A stretch of DNA of 7,310 nt from Acidilobaceae archaeon (GTDB lineage: Archaea; Thermoproteota; Thermoprotei_A; Sulfolobales; Acidilobaceae). The position numbers and the translations under genes are program-made. The notes below the pieces were generated by a model. The model worked only from the letters and a program-made list of their open reading frames with translations, had not been told where the DNA came from and did not search any database. This document shows positions 1-5,441 of the stretch, one piece after another. Numbering within the stretch: the first letter of the stretch is position 1; each line of letters starts with the position of its first letter. Location of the stretch: assembly GCA_027081695.1 (NCBI GenBank), contig JALWJI010000016.1, positions 1 through 7,310 of the forward strand. Reading direction: 5' to 3'.

Positions 1-30
1 TCGAGACGGGAAAGAGTTATTTCACCTGAT

Positions 31-465
31 TCAAGCTTCTCCAGTATCTTGTCCAGCTCCACTATCTGCACCCAGCACTGGGCGGAACTTCACGCCATAA
101 GTAATTATACCTGTATCACTCGTCTCACTTATCTTTCGTACAACGGCTTCGACTTCTATACCGGTGTTCAGCTCTCCCGGCAATACATCAGTTAGCTCTG
201 CGATGACGCGTACACCGTTGATATTTACTAGGCCAACTATTATGGGGGCGTTCAGCCTGTTATCTCCTGGAACACTATATATCACGCTATAGCTCTCTAG
301 TATGCCTCTCCTCGGGAGCTGTACCTCTTCTTGACTACTACTCCCGCAGTAGGGGCAACTTGTCCGTGGAGGATAGTGGATCTTGCCACAGTCCTTGCAT
401 CTAGCACCTATGAGTCTGTAGCGGGGTATCCTCCTCCTCCACCATACAGGAAGACTCCTCGTCAT
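31..465 (-). CDS. DUF35 zinc-ribbon/OB-fold scaffold protein of the thiolase-HMG-CoA synthase complex
   Basis: This 144-residue protein has the two-part DUF35 layout. An N-terminal rubredoxin-like zinc ribbon has two CxxC knuckles (Cys23/Cys26 and Cys37/Cys40, 10 residues between them), preceded by the basic RYRLIGARC segment. An OB-fold follows at about residues 50-130, with the SYSVIY strand and a G-x-RVIAEL strand. Known from the family: in archaea the small DUF35 protein bridges acetoacetyl-CoA thiolase and HMG-CoA synthase and provides the shared CoA/pantetheine-binding site, so the intermediate is passed on without release. The gene order supports that role, since it is third in the operon and starts 14 nt after the thiolase stop. 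The ATG at 465 has a full GGAGGTGA site 7 nt upstream that overlaps the thiolase stop codon, implying coupled translation. The C-terminal tail (about residues 131-144) is Gly/Asp/Glu-rich and probably disordered. Confidence 0.93.
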   Translation of the reverse strand: MTRSLPVWWRRRIPRYRLIGARCKDCGKIHYPPRTSCPYCGSSSQEEVQLPRRGILESYSVIYSVPGDNRLNAPIIVGLVNINGVRVIAELTDVLPGELNTGIEVEAVVRKISETSDTGIITYGVKFRPVLGADSGAGQDTGEA

Positions 466-472
466 AGACCAG

Positions 473-480
473 TCACCTCC
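473..480 (-). promoter_or_regulatory. Shine-Dalgarno site of the DUF35 gene
   Basis: Read on the minus strand, 480-473 is GGAGGTGA, a perfect match to the archaeal anti-Shine-Dalgarno tail. It sits 7 nt before the ATG at 465 and overlaps the last base of the thiolase stop codon (482-480). This fixes the DUF35 start. Confidence 0.85.
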
Positions 481-1622
481 TAGCCTGATACTTTCCTGAG
501 CAATGCTATCCTTGCACTTGACCCTGCAGCATTAATGGAAACAATCATTCCAGTCTCCTCTCCTCCCCGTTTTACTCCCTGCCAGGTTCCTGCCAGTATC
601 CGTGAGACTTCTACGAGCTTGTATACGTCTGTGGCTCCTATTGGATGGCCTCTAGCCTTCAGTCCACCGCTTGGATTGACTAGTGGTCCCTCGCCTTCAG
701 CCGAGAAGTAGCCCTCTGCAACTAGATTGGCTGATTCTCCTTTCTCGGCTAGGCCTAGGGTTTCTAGTTCTAGGAGACCGTATATCGAGAAGCTATCGTG
801 GAGCTCGATCACGTCTATCTTCTCGAGCCCGCCGAGCCTGCCTAGAGCTGTTCTAAGGCTCTCGAGGTCGAGTGGATCGTCTCTGAGCGCAGGGCTGGGC
901 ATTCCTGTTGCTGATACTACTGATTCTATCTCGGCTAGTGGTCTTCCCTCTAGCTCGTCTCCGTTCTCTAGTACTATTGCGGCGGCTCCGTCTCCTAGCG
1001 GGTAGGCGTCTAGGAGTGTGATTGGTTCGGCTATGGGCATGGCGGTCATGACTTTTTCTGGGGCGACTGCGAAGGGCAGCATTGCATGGGGGTTGTTCTT
1101 GGCGTGCATATGCATCATAGCGGGCCAGTATGCGAGGGTGAGCCTGTCGACTTCGTACTTCTCCATGTATAGCCTCATTAGGAGTGCGGCGATACTGGCG
1201 TGTCCTATGTTATAGTATGCGTCGCTCTCGGTATCGTATAGTGCCTGTAGCATCGCGTATGTTGGGCCGCTAGGATGCTCTGTCATCTTGTCAACTCCTA
1301 TGAGTAGTATTCTGCTGGCCTCTTCGGACTTGATCAATGAGACAGCGGTCTCGAGCGCGGCTAGGCCCGAGGACTCGCCTGCTTCAACCGTCAGAGCACG
1401 TACTCCGTGGAGTCCTAGGCTTGAGGCAATATAGCTTGCTAGGTCAAGTTGTGGAGCCTGGAGATACGATAAGCTGCTGGCTACAATGACGAAGTCCACG
1501 TTATCCGAGCCGCTCTCAGCTAATGCCTGTTTGCCCGCCTGGAATGCTAGGTCTCTTACTCCGAGAGGATAATGACGGGCTATCTTGACCGCTCCTGTCC
1601 CAGTAATATACACTTTCACCAT
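480..1622 (-). CDS. Thiolase-fold protein (SCP-x/acetoacetyl-CoA thiolase family) with Glu in place of the nucleophilic Cys
   Basis: This 380-residue protein is collinear with archaeal acetoacetyl-CoA thiolases of the SCP-x type, the partner of HMG-CoA synthase in mevalonate synthesis. The family nucleophile motif VEAACASG reads VEAGESSG here, putting Glu83 at the Cys position. There is no cysteine anywhere in the protein. The rest of the active site is present: His275 in the LHDSFSI motif, Asn316 in NPSGG and His326 in GHPIGAT. The C-terminal SINAAGSSA matches the non-Cys ending of this subfamily. It lies between HMG-CoA synthase (17 nt gap) and DUF35 (14 nt gap). I chose the ATG at 1622 because a GGGGTGA site lies 8 nt upstream and MVKVYITGTG is the usual family start; a GTG at 1634 would add only MKDS. 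The fold and complex membership are secure. Classical Claisen condensation is doubtful, so this may be a scaffold or an enzyme with altered chemistry. Confidence 0.9.
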   Translation of the reverse strand: MVKVYITGTGAVKIARHYPLGVRDLAFQAGKQALAESGSDNVDFVIVASSLSYLQAPQLDLASYIASSLGLHGVRALTVEAGESSGLAALETAVSLIKSEEASRILLIGVDKMTEHPSGPTYAMLQALYDTESDAYYNIGHASIAALLMRLYMEKYEVDRLTLAYWPAMMHMHAKNNPHAMLPFAVAPEKVMTAMPIAEPITLLDAYPLGDGAAAIVLENGDELEGRPLAEIESVVSATGMPSPALRDDPLDLESLRTALGRLGGLEKIDVIELHDSFSIYGLLELETLGLAEKGESANLVAEGYFSAEGEGPLVNPSGGLKARGHPIGATDVYKLVEVSRILAGTWQGVKRGGEETGMIVSINAAGSSARIALLRKVSG

Positions 1623-1630
1623 ACTATCCT

Positions 1631-1637
1631 TCACCCC
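1631..1637 (-). promoter_or_regulatory. Shine-Dalgarno site of the thiolase gene, containing a decoy GTG
   Basis: Minus-strand bases 1637-1631 read GGGGTGA, ending 8 nt before the ATG at 1622. The GTG at 1634-1632 is inside this site and in frame with the gene, so it can be mistaken for the start codon. The 8-nt spacing resembles the other genes here and favours 1622. Confidence 0.7.
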
Positions 1638-1639
1638 TG

Positions 1640-2713
1640 TTATCCCCTAGGAAGCATAGTAAGGATCTTCCTATACCTCGTGTATAGAGCATAGTCTATT
1701 GTTTTCCGTCTAGCGAGATAGTCGTCGAAGCGAGGTGCTAGTCCCTGCTTCTCCTTGATGGCCTCTGTAACCCTCAGGATATAGGTGTCGCTCCCAGCAC
1801 CGCTTCCGAAGGGAGCTACCAGTATAAGGTCGCCGGGTTCTGCCCTGTCGAGGACTCTTGCTAGTCCGAGAAGTGCGCTCGCGTTATAGGTGTTTCCTAT
1901 GAATGGTGTGACTAGGCCTGGCTCTATTTGTTCCATTGTGAATCCGAGGCGTTTTCCTACTCTAACTGGGAACTTGCCGTTGGGCTGGTGGAAGACGGCG
2001 TATTTGAAGTCTGATGGCTTGTAGCCTGTTTCTTCGAGGAGGTTCTTTACGCTACTCATTATATGGTGGAAGTATGCGGGTTCTCCAGTGAATCCTTCTC
2101 CATGACGTGGATAGGGCTTTAGGGCCCTTCTCCAGAAGTCTGGTGTGTCTGTTACATATGTGTAGGTTGCTTCGAATACTGCAGCGGCTCCCTCCCTCGG
2201 CCCTACTATGAATGCTACTGCGCCGCTCGAAGCCGTGAACTCTAATACGTCGCCGGGCTCCGCTTGGGCCGTGTCGCTTCCTATAGCCATAGCGTATTTC
2301 ATCATTCCACTTGATACTAGTCCTATTGATGCTCTGAGGCCTTCGCTACCGGCTCTGCATGCGAATTCTAGGTCGCTTGCCATCGTGACAGGCGTTATTC
2401 CTAGAGCTTCAGCGACGATTGTAGCCGAGGGCTTCACTGCGTATGGCTTCGATTCGCTTCCAAAGAATACTGCTTTTATCTCTGAAGGGTCTACCTTGGC
2501 CCTAAGCAAGGCATTGTATCCTGCCTCTATAGCCATAGTAGTTGAGTCTTCGTCGGGGCTGTCTACGCTCTTCTCCTTCACGTTTAGGCCCTTGTACTGG
2601 TGGGGTGGCCAGCCCCAGACTCTTGCTATCTCTTCCATGGGGAGCCTCCATCGCGGGACATAGGCTCCCCATCCATGTATTCCAGTTCTTGATTCAGGAC
2701 GTTCCTGGGTCAT
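1640..2713 (-). CDS. mvaS: Hydroxymethylglutaryl-CoA synthase, archaeal type
   Basis: This 357-residue enzyme condenses acetyl-CoA with acetoacetyl-CoA to HMG-CoA, the second step of the mevalonate route to archaeal isoprenoid lipids. It is cytosolic. The catalytic triad is complete: Glu87 in FFGSESKP, Cys119 in LEFACRAG (the acyl-enzyme nucleophile and the only cysteine in the protein) and His242 in FHQPNGKFP. Further family motifs are GNTYNASALLGLARV (273-287) and FGSGAGSDTY (302-311). The length is typical for the short archaeal form. It is the first gene of the operon with the thiolase-fold protein and DUF35, which in archaea form one channelling complex. The ATG at 2713 has GGAGGA 7 nt upstream and a BRE/TATA-like promoter about 50 nt upstream. 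Assignment is secure. Confidence 0.96.
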   Translation of the reverse strand: MTQERPESRTGIHGWGAYVPRWRLPMEEIARVWGWPPHQYKGLNVKEKSVDSPDEDSTTMAIEAGYNALLRAKVDPSEIKAVFFGSESKPYAVKPSATIVAEALGITPVTMASDLEFACRAGSEGLRASIGLVSSGMMKYAMAIGSDTAQAEPGDVLEFTASSGAVAFIVGPREGAAAVFEATYTYVTDTPDFWRRALKPYPRHGEGFTGEPAYFHHIMSSVKNLLEETGYKPSDFKYAVFHQPNGKFPVRVGKRLGFTMEQIEPGLVTPFIGNTYNASALLGLARVLDRAEPGDLILVAPFGSGAGSDTYILRVTEAIKEKQGLAPRFDDYLARRKTIDYALYTRYRKILTMLPRG

Positions 2714-2720
2714 TGTTTAA

Positions 2721-2726
2721 TCCTCC
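2721..2726 (-). promoter_or_regulatory. Shine-Dalgarno site of the HMG-CoA synthase gene
   Basis: Minus-strand bases 2726-2721 read GGAGGA, 7 nt before the ATG at 2713. This supports that start and implies a leadered transcript. Confidence 0.75.
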
Positions 2727-2762
2727 GTAAACGTCATCGATATTTTACATGAAGGTGTGTAG

Positions 2763-2770
2763 TATTATAA
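2763..2770 (+). promoter_or_regulatory. Possible TATA box for the radical SAM gene, shared with the divergent operon
   Basis: The same AT-rich core read on the plus strand is TATTATAA. It would place a start site near 2792 and a leader of about 40 nt before the ATG at 2834. No good BRE precedes it on this strand. An alternative plus-strand TATA-like run, TATTTTA, lies at 2741-2747. The 120-bp divergent gap must hold promoters for both directions, but which box serves the plus strand is uncertain. Confidence 0.3.
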
Positions 2771-2780
2771 GGGTTTCGCC
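2763..2780 (-). promoter_or_regulatory. Candidate BRE/TATA promoter of the mevalonate operon
   Basis: On the minus strand, bases 2778-2773 read CGAAAC (BRE-like, purine then AA) and 2770-2763 read TTATAATA (TATA-like). With the usual archaeal spacing of about 25 nt from TATA centre to start site, transcription would begin near 2741. That gives a leader of about 28 nt containing the GGAGGA site. This is inferred from pattern and spacing only. Confidence 0.5.
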
Positions 2781-2816
2781 ATCTGACTAGTATTGGGATA
2801 GACTATTGTCGAAAGT

Positions 2817-2823
2817 GGAGGAT
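2817..2823 (+). promoter_or_regulatory. Shine-Dalgarno site of the radical SAM gene
   Basis: GGAGGAT lies 10 nt before the ATG at 2834, slightly further than for the other genes here. No other start codon with a better site is seen nearby. Confidence 0.65.
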
Positions 2824-2833
2824 AGACGACACA

Positions 2834-3877
2834 ATGCCACAAGCATACAAAATAATAGGAAAAATACACGGCCGTAGACTAGCACTGATGAAGGATCCTG
2901 CACCACTAGTCGGACATATAGCATTCGGAGTCATAGACAGAGGCACCAACGTCATCCAAGTACGGCCATCGACGATATGCCCTCACAACTGTATCTATTG
3001 TAGCGTAGACGCTGGACCATACTCTAAAACAAGGACAACAGAATTTCTCGTAGACGCAAGACATATCGCAAAATGGACACGGATACTTGCAAGCATCAAG
3101 AATACACCAGTAGAGGCATTAATAGACGGAGTAGGAGAGCCCCTCACACATCCACAAATACTCGAAATCATAAGAATCATAAAAAACGACCCAAACGTTT
3201 TCAGGGTAGCGATCGAGACACATGGAGGCTTCCTATCCAAAAAACTAGCCGAAAAACTTGACATGGCAGGACTAGATAGAATAAACCTAAGCATCGACAG
3301 CCTCGACAAGGATAAAGCACAGAAGCTTGCAGGAGTACCATGGTATGATGTAAACAAGATCCTCGAGGTAGTCGACTGGATCCTCGAAAACACCTCTATC
3401 GACGTCGTCCTAACCCCGGTAGTAGTACCCGGGGTAAACGAGGAAGACATGAAAGACCTAATCGAGTACGCAAAGAGCAGAGGGCTAGGAAAGAAAATGG
3501 GATGGCCTACAGGAGTCCTCATACAAAAATACGAGATACATAGATGGGGCCGCAAGCCACTAGGCAGGCTTCAATGGTCATGGTCGAGATTCTTCAAATG
3601 GCTAAAGTCTCTCGAGGAAGAAACAGGCTATAAGCTAAGGCCTACCATGGAAGAACTAGGCATAAAGCCGGCTCCAAAACTACCCATACTGTACAGGCCA
3701 GGAGACAGGGTAAGAGTAGAAATACTCGGCCCAGGCTGGCACAAGGGAGAGCTACTAGCAATGGACACGAAGCGTCAGAGACTCATAGCGGTTTTCTGCG
3801 AGAATTGTCGGCCCGGCCAACTAGCTACCGTTAGGATCACACGCTCCAAAGACAACATCTATGTAGCGAGGAGATAA
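2834..3877 (+). CDS. Radical SAM enzyme with C-terminal TRAM-like domain, substrate unknown
   Basis: This 347-residue protein carries the radical SAM cluster motif CPHNCIYC (Cys49, Cys53, Cys56; CxxxCxxC), which binds a 4Fe-4S cluster and SAM. Further core motifs follow: DGVGEPLTHP (98-107, the GGEP-type SAM-amine strand), IETHGG (127-132) and NLSIDSL (151-157). After the barrel, residues about 287-347 (RPGDRVRVEILGPG to DNIYVARR) resemble a TRAM/OB RNA-binding domain. A CxxC (Cys322, Cys325) sits within this tail and could bind metal. The architecture matches uncharacterised archaeal Fe-S oxidoreductases of the COG2100 type (from memory). Radical SAM plus TRAM is typical of RNA-modifying enzymes such as methylthiotransferases, but no MTTase N-terminal domain is present. 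It is monocistronic and divergent from the mevalonate operon, with no operon partner to suggest a substrate. Confidence 0.88.
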   Translation: MPQAYKIIGKIHGRRLALMKDPAPLVGHIAFGVIDRGTNVIQVRPSTICPHNCIYCSVDAGPYSKTRTTEFLVDARHIAKWTRILASIKNTPVEALIDGVGEPLTHPQILEIIRIIKNDPNVFRVAIETHGGFLSKKLAEKLDMAGLDRINLSIDSLDKDKAQKLAGVPWYDVNKILEVVDWILENTSIDVVLTPVVVPGVNEEDMKDLIEYAKSRGLGKKMGWPTGVLIQKYEIHRWGRKPLGRLQWSWSRFFKWLKSLEEETGYKLRPTMEELGIKPAPKLPILYRPGDRVRVEILGPGWHKGELLAMDTKRQRLIAVFCENCRPGQLATVRITRSKDNIYVARR

Positions 3878-3915
3878 TACAGCCTGTCCACAAAGCCCTA
3901 GCCGGGATTCCATTA

Positions 3916-3950
3916 ATAGAGTATTACTTTCTGGGAAATACCTACTCTAT
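3916..3950. repeat. Inverted repeat between the radical SAM gene and tldD
   Basis: ATAGAGTA (3916-3923) and TACTCTAT (3943-3950) are perfect 8-bp inverted arms separated by 19 nt. The spacer itself holds a small TTTC/GAAA dyad (3928-3931 with 3935-3938). It lies 39 nt after the radical SAM stop and directly abuts the TATA-like box at 3952-3960. It could be an operator for tldDE or a 3' hairpin on the radical SAM transcript. The role is an inference. Confidence 0.4.
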
Positions 3951-3951
3951 C

Positions 3952-3960
3952 AATAAATAT
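3952..3960 (+). promoter_or_regulatory. Candidate TATA box for tldD-tldE
   Basis: AATAAATAT lies 55 nt before the tldD ATG. A start site about 25 nt downstream (near 3982) would give a leader of about 33 nt with the weak GGTG site (4003-4006). A second box, AATAAAT at 3988-3994, would put transcription start almost at the ATG and give a leaderless message. The sequence alone does not decide between them. Confidence 0.35.
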
Positions 3961-4014
3961 GTCGTCGAACAATACCTTCTATACCGGAATAAATCCTAGC
4001 ATGGTGTAGTAATT

Positions 4015-5433
4015 ATGAGCGATATAGTTACAGAACTCGAATCCTACGTAGAGAAAGCATTTAGAAAAGCAGAAGAGTTCGGAGTAGACTTCATAGACGC
4101 CAGGATACAAGACTACAGGTACGAGAGCATAGTCTACGATAACGACCGTGTAAAGAGCTATTCCTACACGACTACGACCGGAGTAGGCTTCAGAGTAGTC
4201 TACAAGGGATTCCACGGATACTCCTCAACAACCATCCCTACCTGGGAGGGCATCGAGAAAGCACTACTCACCGCCTACAGAATGGCCAAAGCCCTCCACC
4301 ATGCCGGAGGAGAACCGAGTCCACTAGCAGAATACCCTGCGGTCAAGGCCTACAGTAGATCAGGATACATAAAATATCCCTTCGAGATCAGCGACGACGA
4401 GAAAATAGAAGTCGTAAAAACACTTGTCTCAACCGCCAAAGAAGTCGAAGGCGTAGTATCGGCCACTGCAAGGCTAGGCCTACAACACGACAAGAGAGTA
4501 GTACTGAACAACGAGGGAACAAGAGTAGAGACAGACGTTGTACTAACAGGATTCTCCGTCTCCGCAGTAGCACGCTCGGACAAAGGCATGGAGATAGTCT
4601 ATGACTCGAAGAGCAAGGTCTCCGGCTGGGAACTGGTAGAGTACACCGATCTAAACGCCATGGCAAAAGAAATAGGAGGACTCGCAGTAAAAGCAGCTCA
4701 TGCAACAGTCCCGAAAGCAGGAAAATACCGTGTGGTTCTCCATCCCGAGGTCGTAGGCCTACTTGTACACGAAGCCCTAGGACATGCGAGCGAAGGCGAC
4801 TTGGTCGCGAGTGATGCAAGCGTGATAAAAGACAAGCTAGGCCAAAAAATAGGGTCCGATCTAGTAAGCATAGTAGACGACGGTCGACATCCAGACGGAT
4901 ACTATGTCCCCTTCGACGACGAAGGAGTAGAAAAGAAGAAAACAACGATAGTAGAAAAAGGTATCCTGAAAGGATACCTCGCTGGAAGAGCAGAAAGCAA
5001 CAAGCTAGGAATAGAACCCACAGGCAACAGTAGAGTAATGAGCTATCAGCACCCTCTACTCGTAAGACAGACGAACTACTATATCCTCCCAGGAGACCAC
5101 ACGTTCGACGAGCTGATCCAAGAAGCAAAGAACGGAATATACGTTACCGGGAAAGGTGCAAGAGGAGGAGAAGTAGATCCCGGCGCAGGAACATTCACGT
5201 TCGGAGTAGGAGTCTCATGGAAAATAGAGAATGGAGAAATCACGACTCCTCTAAGAGGAGTAACACTAACAGGAATGATACTAGACGTGCTCAAGAACAT
5301 TGAAGCACTAGGAAAAGACCTCCACGTATACACGAGCGTGTTTGGAGGATGCGGTAAAAGCGGCCAGCTCGTACGTGTAGGCGACGGAGGTCCATACGTC
5401 CTCGTAGGAGAAATTATTGTAGGAGGGAGGTGA
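4015..5433 (+). CDS. tldD: TldD, zinc metalloprotease catalytic subunit
   Basis: This 472-residue protein is a full-length TldD-family (U62) metalloprotease. The zinc motif HEALGH (HExxxH, His252, Glu253, His257) is followed by ASEGD. The third ligand region GGCGKSGQ (Cys446) near the C-terminus matches the conserved Cys of the family. Other family blocks are GVGFRVVYKG (56-65), EKGILKGYL (314-322), and TGKGARGGEVDPGAGTF (378-394). Known from bacteria: TldD pairs with TldE to form a chamber that degrades unfolded peptides, as in microcin B17 maturation and CcdA turnover; the archaeal substrate is unknown. No signal peptide is seen, so it is cytosolic. Its TGA stop is embedded in the Shine-Dalgarno site of tldE, so the two are translationally linked. 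The ATG at 4015 has only a weak GGTG upstream. Confidence 0.95.
   Translation: MSDIVTELESYVEKAFRKAEEFGVDFIDARIQDYRYESIVYDNDRVKSYSYTTTTGVGFRVVYKGFHGYSSTTIPTWEGIEKALLTAYRMAKALHHAGGEPSPLAEYPAVKAYSRSGYIKYPFEISDDEKIEVVKTLVSTAKEVEGVVSATARLGLQHDKRVVLNNEGTRVETDVVLTGFSVSAVARSDKGMEIVYDSKSKVSGWELVEYTDLNAMAKEIGGLAVKAAHATVPKAGKYRVVLHPEVVGLLVHEALGHASEGDLVASDASVIKDKLGQKIGSDLVSIVDDGRHPDGYYVPFDDEGVEKKKTTIVEKGILKGYLAGRAESNKLGIEPTGNSRVMSYQHPLLVRQTNYYILPGDHTFDELIQEAKNGIYVTGKGARGGEVDPGAGTFTFGVGVSWKIENGEITTPLRGVTLTGMILDVLKNIEALGKDLHVYTSVFGGCGKSGQLVRVGDGGPYVLVGEIIVGGR
5426..5433 (+). promoter_or_regulatory. Shine-Dalgarno site of tldE, overlapping the tldD stop
   Basis: GGAGGTGA is a perfect match to the 16S tail and lies 8 nt before the ATG at 5442. 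Its last three bases are the TGA stop of tldD, and its GTG (5430-5432) is in frame with tldE. That GTG would be an alternative start but would then have only a poorly spaced AGGAGG at 5421-5426. Confidence 0.8.
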
Positions 5434-5441
5434 AGAGAGGA

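Noticed and set aside
1..30. Possible ribosome site (AGGTGA on the minus strand) for a further gene of the mevalonate operon
   Set aside because: No ATG, GTG or TTG follows it within the window, so a downstream gene cannot be supported here.
2208..2663. Plus-strand open frame opposite HMG-CoA synthase
   Set aside because: It is antisense to conserved catalytic motifs of the synthase, shows no recognisable domain, and its composition mirrors the opposite strand.
2714..2833. C/D-box small RNA in the divergent gap (GATGA near 2735 on the minus strand)
   Set aside because: No matching set of C, D', C' and D boxes at the usual spacing was found.
3413..3435. ACCCCGG/CCGGGGT inverted repeat inside the radical SAM gene
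   Set aside because: The 7-bp arms encode the ordinary TPVVVPGV segment and there is no regulatory context mid-gene. Chance is the simplest explanation.
2995..3555. Minus-strand open frame opposite the radical SAM gene
   Set aside because: It is Ser/Phe-rich with no motif, lies opposite a protein with intact CxxxCxxC and core motifs, and has no promoter or ribosome site that I can see.
4388..5128. Long minus-strand open frame (246 codons) opposite tldD
   Set aside because: The translation is a Leu/Arg/Ser-rich low-complexity string, the expected shadow of tldD codon bias. No ribosome site is apparent, and the plus strand encodes clear TldD motifs.
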